Assembly: GCA_013151465.1 (NCBI GenBank) | Contig: JAADIF010000005.1 | Location: 1 to 23,546 of the forward strand | Length of the DNA stretch: 23,546 nt | From: Microcaldota archaeon | GTDB taxonomy: Archaea > Aenigmatarchaeota > Aenigmatarchaeia > QMZP01 > QMZT01 | Reading direction: 5' to 3' | Shown here: positions 1-7,675 of the stretch, one piece after another | Layout: each line of letters starts with the position of its first letter | How positions within the stretch are numbered: the stretch's first letter is position 1 | The notes under the pieces: generated by a model | What the model saw: only the letters and a program-made list of their open reading frames with translations | The model's database searches: none | What the model was told of the DNA's origin: nothing | Translations under genes and position numbers: made by a program

Positions 1-48
1 CGTCTTCGGGGATTTGTACAGAGTCTGCAGGTTGCATCGTTTGGAGGC

Positions 49-717
49 TTAACCTGTAACATATTTTCTTTCAAGCCTCCTGAGCAAAATGTTCATGGGT
101 ATTATCATCAGAAGGTATATGAGCGCTATGACAGTGTAGACTTCAAGCGGCCTGAAGCTTACGCTTATGAGATTCTGCCCCTCATGAAGAAGCTCATTGA
201 CCGCTATGACGGATGCAAGCGATGTCAGCTTTATTGTCTCTATATATCTGCCGGTAAGCGGCGGTATTATGGTTTTTAGCGCCTGCGGAAACACTACATG
301 CCTCAATATCTGGAACCTGTTCATGCCGATGCTTCTTCCGGCCTCTGTCTGGCCTTTTGGTATGCTGCCAAAACCGGACCTGAATATTTCTGAGGAAAAT
401 GCGCCGAGAACAAGGCTCATGCCTATTACCGATGTCCAGAAGGCGTTCACCCTTATGTTAAGAAGCGGTGTTATCGCATAGAAAAGCCATATTATGAGCA
501 CAAGTATAGGTATGTCGCGAAAGAACTCTATGAAAACGGAAGTAACTTTTTTTGTAACTTCATTCCCGTTGTCCTTCAATAAATAAAAAAGGAAACCGAA
601 AGCAGTTCCAAAAAGAATGGTAAGTGCTGCAATTTCCAGGGTAACGGCAGCCCCGCTTATCAATGCATGTGGATGACTCATCACGACCTGAAAATTCCAG
701 TCATACGCCATTTTCAA
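49..717 (-). CDS. Polar amino-acid ABC transporter permease (HisM/GlnP type)
   Basis: Membrane subunit of an ATP-driven amino-acid importer, about 222 residues, the usual length for the HisM/GlnP family. Several hydrophobic segments are visible (about 18-46, 62-86, 92-110, 165-180, 193-212). The FRDIPILVL stretch at 66-74 is typical of the family. The EAA loop that docks on the ATPase is at about 125-147, with EAGRSIG followed by VVFPQA. The gene is last in a three-gene minus-strand operon after the binding protein and ATPase. A TTG start at 717 directly follows the upstream TGA stop (TGATTG), which suggests translational coupling; an in-frame ATG at 711 is the alternative and would remove two residues. 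Family assignment is secure; the exact amino acid transported cannot be read from the sequence. Confidence 0.93.
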   Translation of the reverse strand: MKMAYDWNFQVVMSHPHALISGAAVTLEIAALTILFGTAFGFLFYLLKDNGNEVTKKVTSVFIEFFRDIPILVLIIWLFYAITPLLNIRVNAFWTSVIGMSLVLGAFSSEIFRSGFGSIPKGQTEAGRSIGMNRFQILRHVVFPQALKTIIPPLTGRYIETIKLTSLASVIAVNELLHEGQNLISVSFRPLEVYTVIALIYLLMIIPMNILLRRLERKYVTG

Positions 718-1587
718 TCACGCACCCAATCTCACATACTCTCTTTTCAGCTTATACCATTGCGATTCTTTGCCCCCCTGGACATTATCCAGGTCACCGA
801 CTGCCTCAAGATAGCTTATGGCGTTGTTCAGGAAATTGAGCAGTTTCTGGTCATCGCTTCTGACTGCCCATGTTATCGGTGTCGTTGAGTAAGGCTGGTC
901 GGAGAGCGGCTCAACATCGGCATGCTCCTTTGCATAACCTTCGACAACATCCGACATTATGAGCCCAACATCTGCCTGCCCTGACGATACGGCAACAAGC
1001 GGCGCAGTGTTGTCTGCTGTCTTGTCAAGCACGATAAGCTGCGCCTTTGGAAGGTATTTTTGCGCATATATGTGACCGAACTCTCCCTGCAACACAGCAA
1101 CGCGAACGCCGGGCTTGTTCAGGTCGCTTATTGTTTTGAACCTTGCATCCCCTTTTCTTTTGAGCGCGCCGTTTCCTGCGTAATAAAACGGTCTTGTGAA
1201 GGAAACGCTTGTCGACCTTTTTATGGTCGGATATATGCCTGCTATTGCCATATCGCATTTTCCGGTTTTAAGATCTGCAGCAAATCCTCCCCATGATGAT
1301 TCGACAAGCTGCAGGTCGAATCCGGCGTCATCTGCAATATTCCTTATCATCTCTATGAGAAACCCCTTCACCTCTCCGGTGTCAGGATCCTTTACGACAG
1401 AGGGCGGCCATGTGACATAACACACTACGGCCTTTCCTTCCCTTGTTATCCTGTCAAACGTATCTTCTTTCTGCACAACCTGCGCAGATGATGCTGATAG
1501 CGCTGCTGTTATCGATGCTATTGACATGACAATAGCAATGACAGCAACGATTAAAGCCATGTTATTGCCCTTTTTCATTTCAATCAC
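718..1587 (-). CDS. Amino-acid ABC transporter substrate-binding protein (SBP_bac_3 family)
   Basis: Extracellular binding protein of the amino-acid importer, 289 residues. A hydrophobic segment at about 10-34 is a signal peptide or membrane anchor. No lipobox cysteine follows it, so the protein is probably held by the uncleaved helix or released. The mature part has the family-3 fold signatures: a GEVKGFLIEM stretch near 70 and AGIYPTIKRS followed by FTRPFYYAG near 115-135. A GTG start at 1587 is chosen because a strong GGAGGT lies 4 nt before it; the in-frame ATG at 1578 would be 13 nt away. That Shine-Dalgarno overlaps the stop region of the upstream ATPase gene, showing tight operon packing. 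The ligand is probably a polar amino acid, but specificity is inferred only from the family. Confidence 0.92.
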   Translation of the reverse strand: MIEMKKGNNMALIVAVIAIVMSIASITAALSASSAQVVQKEDTFDRITREGKAVVCYVTWPPSVVKDPDTGEVKGFLIEMIRNIADDAGFDLQLVESSWGGFAADLKTGKCDMAIAGIYPTIKRSTSVSFTRPFYYAGNGALKRKGDARFKTISDLNKPGVRVAVLQGEFGHIYAQKYLPKAQLIVLDKTADNTAPLVAVSSGQADVGLIMSDVVEGYAKEHADVEPLSDQPYSTTPITWAVRSDDQKLLNFLNNAISYLEAVGDLDNVQGGKESQWYKLKREYVRLGA

Positions 1588-1596
1588 CTTTACCTC

Positions 1597-2298
1597 CTAA
1601 AACTCAAAATAGCTGTTCAGATATTCCTTCGTTCTTGCACTTGATGGTTTTCTGAATATGTCCAATCCTCCGATTTCCACTATCCTTCCTCTTTCAAGGA
1701 AAATGAAATGATCACCTATGTATTTTGCAAAGTGCAGATCATGTGTCACGAGTACCATCGTCATGCCATCCTTTGCCAGTTTTGTTATTATCTTAAGCAC
1801 GCTTTTGGCAAGTTCCGGGTCAAGAGCTGACGTCACTTCATCAAGCAGAAGCACATCGGGCTTCATCATAAGTTCTCTTGCTATGGCAACCCTCTGTTTC
1901 TGCCCCCCGGAAAGCTCATGAGGATAACTGCCTGCCTTATCGGCAAGCTCGACCTTTTCAAGTATTTCCATCGCTTCGCTGTAGACAGGATTTTTGTCCC
2001 TTTTCTGGACTATCAAAGGGGCAAGCATGATATTTTCAAGAACCGTCATATTGTGCCACACGTTAAAATCCTGAAATACCAATCCTATTCTGCTCATGTC
2101 CCCGGAAAAGACTATATTTCCCCTGTCCGGCTTCAAAAGCCCTTTTATGCATTTGAGAAGGACGGTTTTGCCGCTTCCGGAAGGGCCCATCAGGACAGTG
2201 ACTTTTCCACGTTTCACAGGAAACGTTACACGGTCAAGAACCTTGTTATCTCCGAAAGATTTCATAAGATTCTTGACATGAAGCACAATCTTAGGCAT
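1597..2298 (-). CDS. Amino-acid ABC transporter ATP-binding protein (GlnQ/HisP type)
   Basis: Cytoplasmic ATPase that powers the importer encoded with it, 233 residues, normal for GlnQ/HisP. All nucleotide-binding elements are present in order: Walker A GPSGSGKT at 38-45, Q-loop in VFQDF at about 74-78, signature LSGGQ at 129-133, Walker B VLLLDE at 149-154, D-loop SALD at 157-160, and the switch histidine in LVTHD at about 186. It is the first gene of the minus-strand operon. The ATG at 2298 is preceded by a GGGGA stretch about 9 nt upstream. A TATATATATA run near 2360-2370 is the likely promoter, in the region shared with the divergent trmB-like gene. Confidence 0.95.
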   Translation of the reverse strand: MPKIVLHVKNLMKSFGDNKVLDRVTFPVKRGKVTVLMGPSGSGKTVLLKCIKGLLKPDRGNIVFSGDMSRIGLVFQDFNVWHNMTVLENIMLAPLIVQKRDKNPVYSEAMEILEKVELADKAGSYPHELSGGQKQRVAIARELMMKPDVLLLDEVTSALDPELAKSVLKIITKLAKDGMTMVLVTHDLHFAKYIGDHFIFLERGRIVEIGGLDIFRKPSSARTKEYLNSYFEF

Positions 2299-2433
2299 GG
2301 ACCATTTCCCCCAAATATTTTTATTTTTTTATCACTTAATTGTAATTATGTTTTTTGATATTATATATATAGTCTTCCCCTTGGGGGGTATACAATATGA
2401 AGCCTTATAAAATAAGAAGAATATTAATAATGT
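2299..2433. promoter_or_regulatory. Divergent promoter region with C4-TT-G4 inverted repeat
   Basis: This 135-bp gap separates the ABC operon from the divergent TrmB-like gene. A TATA run (TATATATATA, about 2360-2370) suits minus-strand transcription of the transporter. On the plus strand TTATAAAATA at about 2406-2415 lies 20-28 nt before the ATG at 2434, so trmB is probably leaderless. Between them, at about 2375-2388, is an inverted repeat, CCCC-TT-GGGG. Its position between the two core promoters makes it a candidate operator, but binding is inferred. Confidence 0.55.
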
Positions 2434-3300
2434 ATGGAAACAGATAAACTGAACAGCGCATTGGAACAGATAGGCCTCACCCATGGTGAAATCAAGGTTT
2501 ATCTTGCGCTCCTTGAGCTTGGATCAACAACAACCGGGCCTCTGACTGACAGGTCGGGCGTTTCCCGTTCAAAAATATACAATGTGCTGGAAAGGCTAAT
2601 CCAGAAAGGGCTCGCTTCATACATAATCCGTGGCGAGACAAGATTCTTTCAGGCGGCAGAGCCTCTCAAGATTTTTGATTATCTTGAAAGCAAAGAAGAG
2701 GAGATCAAAAAACAGAGAAGGAAAGTAAGCGCTATATTGCCAATTCTTCACAAAAGGCAGATGCTCTCGGAAAGGATAAATAAGGTTCAGGTTTTTGAGG
2801 GGTTCAAAGGTATTCAGACGGTCCACGAGCATACATATCTCAAACTAAAAAAAGGCGAAGAATATTTTTTTCTGGGCATCCCACCGCATCAGGATGAAAG
2901 ATATCATATGTACTGGCAGAAGGACCATAAGAAACGGATAAAAGCGGGAATAAAATGCAGGCTCCTGTTCAATTTCGGGACAGACTCAAAAATATTAATT
3001 AACAGAAACAGTTTTGAAGGGGTGGATGCAAGAATGATGCCCATTCCGATAGAGACACCTTCAATGATACTCGGTTACAAGGATGTCACCGCGATAATAA
3101 TAGAAAGCGGCAATGGCATGGCAATAGAAATAATAAACCAGGAAGTGGCAGATTCATTCAGAAGGTATTTTGACGTTTTCTGGAAAATGACAAAACCGTT
3201 TGATGCGAAAAAAGCAAAAGGAAGGACAAAACCGGCGAATAACAAATATAATAAGGTTGAAAACACTCTGAACACTCCGGAAGATTTCGAGACAACATAA
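2434..3300 (+). CDS. TrmB-family transcriptional regulator
   Basis: DNA-binding sensor protein of the archaeal TrmB family, 288 residues. The N-terminal winged helix-turn-helix is at about 8-70: LTHGEIKVYLALLELG, then a recognition helix region SGVSRSKIYNVLERL, then a wing around RGETRFFQA. A charged helix (about 84-110, rich in K, E and R) probably forms the dimerisation coiled coil. The remainder is the TrmB effector region, ending in a low-complexity tail (about 255-288). It is divergent from the amino-acid ABC operon, which makes it a likely regulator of that operon or of central metabolism. The start is supported by a TATA box about 25 nt upstream (leaderless). The ligand cannot be deduced. 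Confidence 0.9.
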   Translation: METDKLNSALEQIGLTHGEIKVYLALLELGSTTTGPLTDRSGVSRSKIYNVLERLIQKGLASYIIRGETRFFQAAEPLKIFDYLESKEEEIKKQRRKVSAILPILHKRQMLSERINKVQVFEGFKGIQTVHEHTYLKLKKGEEYFFLGIPPHQDERYHMYWQKDHKKRIKAGIKCRLLFNFGTDSKILINRNSFEGVDARMMPIPIETPSMILGYKDVTAIIIESGNGMAIEIINQEVADSFRRYFDVFWKMTKPFDAKKAKGRTKPANNKYNKVENTLNTPEDFETT

Positions 3301-3320
3301 ACGGCTCGAAAAATAGTATG

Positions 3321-3362
3321 TTGTTCTATATTTTAGAACAATTGTTCTCATTTTTAGAACAA
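3321..3362. repeat. Two abutting 21-nt inverted repeats between trmB and the 23S 3' end
   Basis: Two copies of TTGTTCT-N7-AGAACAA follow each other without a gap (3321-3341 and 3342-3362). Their junction creates a 14-bp perfect palindrome, AGAACAATTGTTCT. The element lies 21 bp after the trmB stop and about 130 bp beyond the 23S rRNA 3' end, where two transcripts converge. It could be a bidirectional terminator, because each hairpin has a T/A-rich loop, or a protein-binding site. Confidence 0.6.
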
Positions 3363-3414
3363 GAATAATGCCAAATACGGCTAACTGCATGCAAATGAAA
3401 ATAAAAAATAGAAA

Positions 3415-3434
3415 GGCATAAAGGCAGATTCTCC
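3415..3434 (-). other. 3' strand of the 23S precursor processing stem
   Basis: The transcript of this stretch is complementary to 7244-7261, upstream of the 23S 5' end. A 12-bp helix and a further 6-bp helix are separated by two extra bases on this strand. Archaeal pre-23S is excised from such a stem by the splicing endonuclease. Pairing is seen directly; processing is inferred. Confidence 0.7.
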
Positions 3435-3657
3435 TGTTTTTCTGAAGCGATTTGCGAATGCAATCTAACTCCAGATTAACACCTTTTTTAAGGACAACTC
3501 GGGCGATTAGTAATCGTAGGCTGAACACCTCGTTACCTTAGTGCTTACACCCCGATTCTATCAAACCTGTCGTCTACAGGGCCCTCGTCCTCGTACCGAT
3601 AGTTGCCTACCAGCTTGAGGAATGGTTGTCTCTTTTCAGGAGCGGCTTCAGGCTTAG

Positions 3658-3700
3658 TTAAGCCCGACGGACGCTATGTAACAGGTTTCCCTGTGTCGGT
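3658..3700 (-). other. 43-nt BHB intron in 23S domain VI (about E. coli 2754/2755)
   Basis: The conserved transcript GCTGAAAGCATCTAAGC is split after GCAT. The junction folds as a textbook bulge-helix-bulge: middle helix AAGC:GCTT, bulges ATA and AAC, and an inner helix CCGAC:GTCGG directly stacked on it. Cutting after the second base of each bulge gives AAGCAT joined to CTAAGCC, exactly the conserved sequence. The position number is counted from memory of the E. coli 23S end. No ORF is present. Confidence 0.82.
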
Positions 3701-3972
3701 ATGCTTTCAGCCCTTATCCGCGATGGCGTAGCTACTCAGCAGTGCTATTCACAACTGATCCACCAGAGGCCACAACGCGTTGTTCCTTTCGTACTGAACG
3801 CGCTTTCCCCTCAGACAACCAACACTTCCAGTAGATATAGACCGTACTGGCTCGCACCGTACTTAACCCAGCTAACGTGACTCTTTGATGGGTGAACACC
3901 CCCACCCTTGGGCGCTGCTGCACGCCCAGGAGGAGCCGAGCCGACGGCGGAGAAGCAACGCGCGGGGTCGAT

Positions 3973-4010
3973 TTATTCAAGAACCCTTTCTTTATGGAAA
4001 GAAAGGCTTT
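3973..4010 (-). other. 38-nt BHB intron in 23S helix 89 (about E. coli 2477/2478)
   Basis: The nearly invariant GAGTTCATATCGACC is interrupted after GAGTTCAT. Pairing GTTC with GAAT (one G-U) gives a four-base middle helix with bulges ATA and AAA. Cutting after the second base of each restores the conserved sequence exactly. The intron itself is a single hairpin, CCTTTCTTT paired with AAAGAAAGG around a CCAT loop, plus a short AAG:CTT helix next to the bulges. Confidence 0.78.
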
Positions 4011-4656
4011 ATGAACTCTCACCCGCCACGACTCCATTATCCCCGTGGTAGCTTTTCTGTCAGAGCTGGCCCCCAGAAATGAGGCACAGCGGATCGCTAG
4101 GCCACGCTTTCGCGTTAGGATCCTTTATTACGCAGGATCCTATCAGGCCGGCTTTTGCCCTTGCACTCGTCTCCGGATTTCTGACCCGGATGAGCCGACC
4201 TTAGGGCGCCTCTGATGCTTTTTCAGAGGCATACCGCCCCAGTTAAACTGCCCATCTGCCGGTGTCTCTCAAAGAGATAAGCCGTAAGACAGCGAAAGGG
4301 TGGTGTTACATTGTTGCCTTCCCAGTCCCCAAGAGGGCTGGTGCGACGCTCCCACCTACACTATGCATCCACCATCTTACAACAGCGACAAATTGCAGTA
4401 AAGTTCAACGGGGTCTTCTCGTCCCACTGGAAGTCTCCTGAATATGCACAGGACATTCATTTCGCCGGGCGTCAGTTTGGGACAGCGGGGATCTCGTTAA
4501 GCCATTCATGCAGGCCGACAATTAATCGGCAAGGGATTACGCTACCTTAAGACGGTCAGAGTTACCGCCGCCGTTTACCGGAGCTTCACCTAGTTGGAAC
4601 CAGACTTAACTTACCGGCACTGGGCAGGCCTCAGGAAGTATACGAATCGTTTCCGA

Positions 4657-5232
4657 TTAGCACTCCCCTACGTTTCTTAACTGGGAAGAACGGACGGAAT
4701 TTTTAATCTTTATTGAATTTGTTTTCAGGATAAATTTCTTAATATCACTTCTGCGATAAATCTGCAAGCCGTGAATCTTTCCGTACCTATAAACGTGGCC
4801 TGTCACTTCAATCGACAACTCAAGGAAGACCTTGATAGCTTCAAGCAGCTTTTTGTTGCCGTTATATAAAACCAGTCTGTCTGTTACTATCCCTTCGGCG
4901 TCGAAAAAACCTGAAATAAATTCAAATTTCTTCTTTTTACCAAGGGATTTGAAATATTTAACCGGCTCTTTTCTTATTTCATTGAACTCGTGAAATATTG
5001 ATTTTGAATATACCATTGCCCTTACCTTATTGAGGTATGTGTAATAATGCACATTCAATCCAATATTCTCGAATTCGCTTTTTGCTTTCTCGGCTATTTT
5101 GGAATTTCTTTCATGCTGATCTATCCAGACAGCATATGCCTTGTTCTTCTTTCCAAAATTGCTTGTGCCATCTCCGAACAAGAGCCCGACCAGGTACGGA
5201 GACATCATATATTTGTTTTGGCTATGTTTCAT
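4657..5232 (-). CDS. LAGLIDADG homing endonuclease, intron-encoded
   Basis: A two-motif, single-chain LAGLIDADG protein of 191 residues. The first motif is YLVGLLFGDGTS at about 13-24, and the second is FISGFFDAEGIV at about 105-116, each ending in the acidic metal-binding residue (D or E). Such enzymes cut the intronless allele at the insertion site and so spread the intron; some also act as maturases. The ORF starts 26 nt inside the intron and runs 19 nt past the 3' splice site, so its last six codons and its stop codon are 23S exon sequence. It therefore must be translated from unspliced precursor to give this C-terminus. No strong Shine-Dalgarno precedes the start. Both motifs look intact, so activity is plausible. 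Confidence 0.9.
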   Translation of the reverse strand: MKHSQNKYMMSPYLVGLLFGDGTSNFGKKNKAYAVWIDQHERNSKIAEKAKSEFENIGLNVHYYTYLNKVRAMVYSKSIFHEFNEIRKEPVKYFKSLGKKKKFEFISGFFDAEGIVTDRLVLYNGNKKLLEAIKVFLELSIEVTGHVYRYGKIHGLQIYRRSDIKKFILKTNSIKIKNSVRSSQLRNVGEC

Positions 5233-5258
5233 ATAAACATGATATCCGCGCTTCCCAT
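4676..5258 (-). mobile_element. 583-nt archaeal 23S intron encoding a LAGLIDADG endonuclease (about E. coli 1784/1785)
   Basis: A mobile BHB-type rRNA intron in 23S domain IV. The junction shows an outer helix TGTT:AACG (one wobble), middle helix TAAC:GTTA, three-base bulges AAA and AGA, and a 7-bp inner helix TGGGAAG:CTTCCCA. Cutting after the second base of each bulge gives mature TAACAAAAACG, matching the conserved run of five A after CTGTTTAAC. Almost the whole intron is taken up by the homing endonuclease gene at 4657-5232, whose last codons lie beyond the intron in exon 2. Group I or group II core elements are not apparent; the splicing route is inferred from the BHB. Confidence 0.88.
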
Positions 5259-6250
5259 TTGTTAAACAGTCGGACCCCCCTTGTTACTGAGACCTAACAG
5301 CCCTGTCTTAGACAGAGTGCTAGGCACCCCTTATCCCAAAGTTACGGGGCTAATTTGCCGAATTCCCTAAACTGACTTCTCCCGATACACCTTCGCCTTT
5401 TCAGCGTGGGGCACCAGTGACGGTTTTCGGTACGATTGCGCAAAATCCTTTTGCATTCCCTTTTCACTGGCTCCAGGAGTCTGCCGAACCCTCATAGAGG
5501 GCCATTCCGGCCTTCACCTGCTTCTCGTCATTACGACACTCCGCAGGCTTGAACCGTTAGCCACATAGACTGTGGTCAGCATATCCCGAAGCGTCAGGAA
5601 CGCAACTTAGCGTCGCCGCATGTATTTGCGCAGTGCAGGAATATTAACCTGCTTCCCTTTCGGCATGTTCCGGTTAGGGCATGCCTTAGGATCGACTAAC
5701 CCTCAGTTGATAATCATTGCTGAGGAACCCTAGCCCTTCAGGTGGTGAGGATTCTCACCTCACTTGCGCTGCTACTATTAGCAAGATTCTTATATCCGAC
5801 AGGTCCACTCCGCCTCGCGACGAAGCTTCCGCCCCATCGGATCACCTCCCTACCCTATGTCTTTCGACATCCAAGGTATCGGTAGCTGACTTAGTCCCGT
5901 GCATTTTTAGGGCCACTGACCTAGACTGGTGAGCTATTACGCACTCTTTAAAAGATGTCTGCTTCTAAGACAACTTCCCAGTTGTTTAAGGACAATGACA
6001 CCTTTTCTCACTTAGCCAGCATTTTGGGACCTTAACCTTGGTCCGGGTTCTTTCCCTCTTGGATAGCGAGCTTACCCCGCATCCGCACTCCCAGCTTCTA
6101 CGACGATGGAAGATTCCGAGTTTGACAGGGAGACTGGATCTTTCGACCCTTGGTCACCCAATCAGTAACTATACCCCTCCATCTGTCTCCGCCGAGGCTG
6201 AACTTTAGTTCATTTAGGGAGGAACCAGCTATTACCGATCTCGATTGGCC

Positions 6251-6348
6251 TCGAAAGGAAAGACGGAAATTTATTTTCAACGACTTCAACGTTTCAATTT
6301 ATATTCTGACGGCGGATGCCGCCTTTTCCAATTTCCGTCGATCTCTAT
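6251..6348 (-). other. 98-nt BHB-like intron in 23S domain II (about E. coli 783/784)
   Basis: The invariant GGGGTGAAAGGCCAATC is split within GTGAAA/GGCC. The ends can form a middle helix TGAA:TTCG with three-base bulges AAT and AGG, then an inner helix containing GACGG:CCGTC. A 10-bp inverted repeat, GACGGAAATT with AATTTCCGTC, closes the intron. Splice points are uncertain by one base because of A and G runs: restoring the consensus sequence requires the cut one base earlier than the standard bulge position. No ORF is present. Confidence 0.7.
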
Positions 6349-7191
6349 TTTCACCCCTAGTCCCTGGTCACCCGAGAGATTTGTGTCTCATCTGCGGTAG
6401 CGAGCCTCCATCAAGCTTTCGCTTGACTTCACCCTGCCAAGGACTAGATCGACCGGTTTCGGGTCTTATCCCCGTGACTTCGGGCGCTTATCACACCCAA
6501 TCCCCTGACACCACAAGGGTGCTGCGGGATTTTCGCTTTCGCTATGGATACCTTTTCGTTATCCTCGCCACGAAGATAAACTCCTTGCCGCGTGTTTCGA
6601 AACGGACGGCATAACAACGCGTACGCGCCGCCATGCCAACCTATAACTGTATGGTTTCAGGCTCTTTTCAGCTCCTATTAAGGATGCTTTTCAGCTTTCC
6701 GTCACCGTACTAGTGCGCTATCGGACTCAGGTTATATTTAGGATTGGGAGTGTCTGGCTCCCACCTTCTCACTGGATATCCAACCAGCAATACTCTGGAT
6801 CCTGCGAATTTACCTTTCTCCGTTCTCCTACGGGGCTATCACCCTGTATCGCAAAGCTTTCCAGCTTACTTCGGATTGGAAGATTAGGCAATGCCGCAGT
6901 CCAAACCCCACATCTCCCTCATGTTTCTATAAGGGATTCGGTTTGTCCTGTTCCCTTTTCACTCGCCGTTACTAAGGGAATACCTATTGGTCTCTTTTCC
7001 TGCGGTTACTGAGATGTTTCAGTTCACCGCGTCACCCTTCGCTTGCGCGAATAACCTGACGGTTGGGAAGTCCCATTAGGAAATCCCGGGTTCGAGGGCT
7101 GCATGCGCCTACCCCGGGCTTATCGCAGCTTGCCACGTCCTTCGTCAGTACCTGAGCCAAGCCATCCACCACACAGCGTAGCTTGTCCTAA

Positions 7192-7675
7192 AGGTGCATA
7201 TCTTCAGTCAGACGCAAGGTAAACCCTGCGCCTTTCTGAGTTTGGAGAATCTGCCTATGCCAATCATCAGGAGGTTCAAACGGTGTTCACTACGTCATTT
7301 CCTAGGATGATTGCTCAAGCAATCAACCCGGTTTGAGTCTGGATCCGAGGTGAATGCACCCGTTTAAACGTTTGTGATATTAGTGCATTTGCCGGAAGAA
7401 GCCCATCGACCGCCTCCAGCCTTTCCGTTCAGATCATTACCTTCCTTCATATCAGGCCGCAATCCTTTGGATAGCGACCCTCATCCTTGTTTGTGAATCT
7501 TTTTAGCATGATGTGCTTTCAGAAAAATAGCGCAAACGGTATCCAGGCATAATTATGCCGCCGATTACGCTGCTGGCCGACGCGCAGTACGGCCACTCTG
7601 AAAGCAGCTTCGTTGATGTTGTAAGTATTATATATCGTGATGGTTTTAAATGCAGGCAAGAAAAACCTTCCGTGA
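7192..7675 (-). other. Internal spacer between tRNA-Ala and 23S
   Basis: About 480 nt of transcribed spacer without a convincing gene. It contains the 5' strand of the 23S processing stem (7244-7261) and a small hairpin around 7301-7325 (TGATTG...CAATCA). A perfect 14-nt palindrome, GGCATAATTATGCC, lies at 7546-7559. A strong composite hairpin is at 7569-7608, with GCTGCT:AGCAGC and GGCCG:CGGCC separated by an 8-nt bulge on one side only. I see no 5S, SRP or further tRNA here. Confidence 0.55.
7244..7261 (-). other. 5' strand of the 23S precursor processing stem
   Basis: The transcript here pairs with that of 3415-3434, downstream of the 23S 3' end (12 bp plus 6 bp). This brackets the 23S gene in the archaeal manner and supports the placement of both 23S ends. 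Confidence 0.7.

Larger units (their letters stand above)
3490..7191 (-). rRNA. 23S ribosomal RNA (contains four introns)
   Basis: Large-subunit rRNA on the minus strand. The 5' end is placed near 7191, where AGGACAA begins and can pair with TTGTCCT at the 3' end (3491-3497) to form the terminal helix. The transcript then reads GTGTGGTGGATGGCTTGGCT, an archaeal 23S start. The 3' end near 3490 follows GATTACTAATCGCCCGAG. The gene spans about 3700 nt; removing four internal insertions at 3658-3700, 3973-4010, 4676-5258 and 6251-6348 leaves about 2940 nt, normal for Archaea. Each insertion interrupts a nearly universal sequence and has a BHB-like junction. No 5S gene follows. Ends are good to a few bases. 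Confidence 0.95.

Noticed and set aside
3732..4550. Several ORFs of 65-100 codons on both strands inside the 23S gene
   Set aside because: They lie in rRNA exons whose sequence is conserved as RNA, show no protein family features, and have no start signals.
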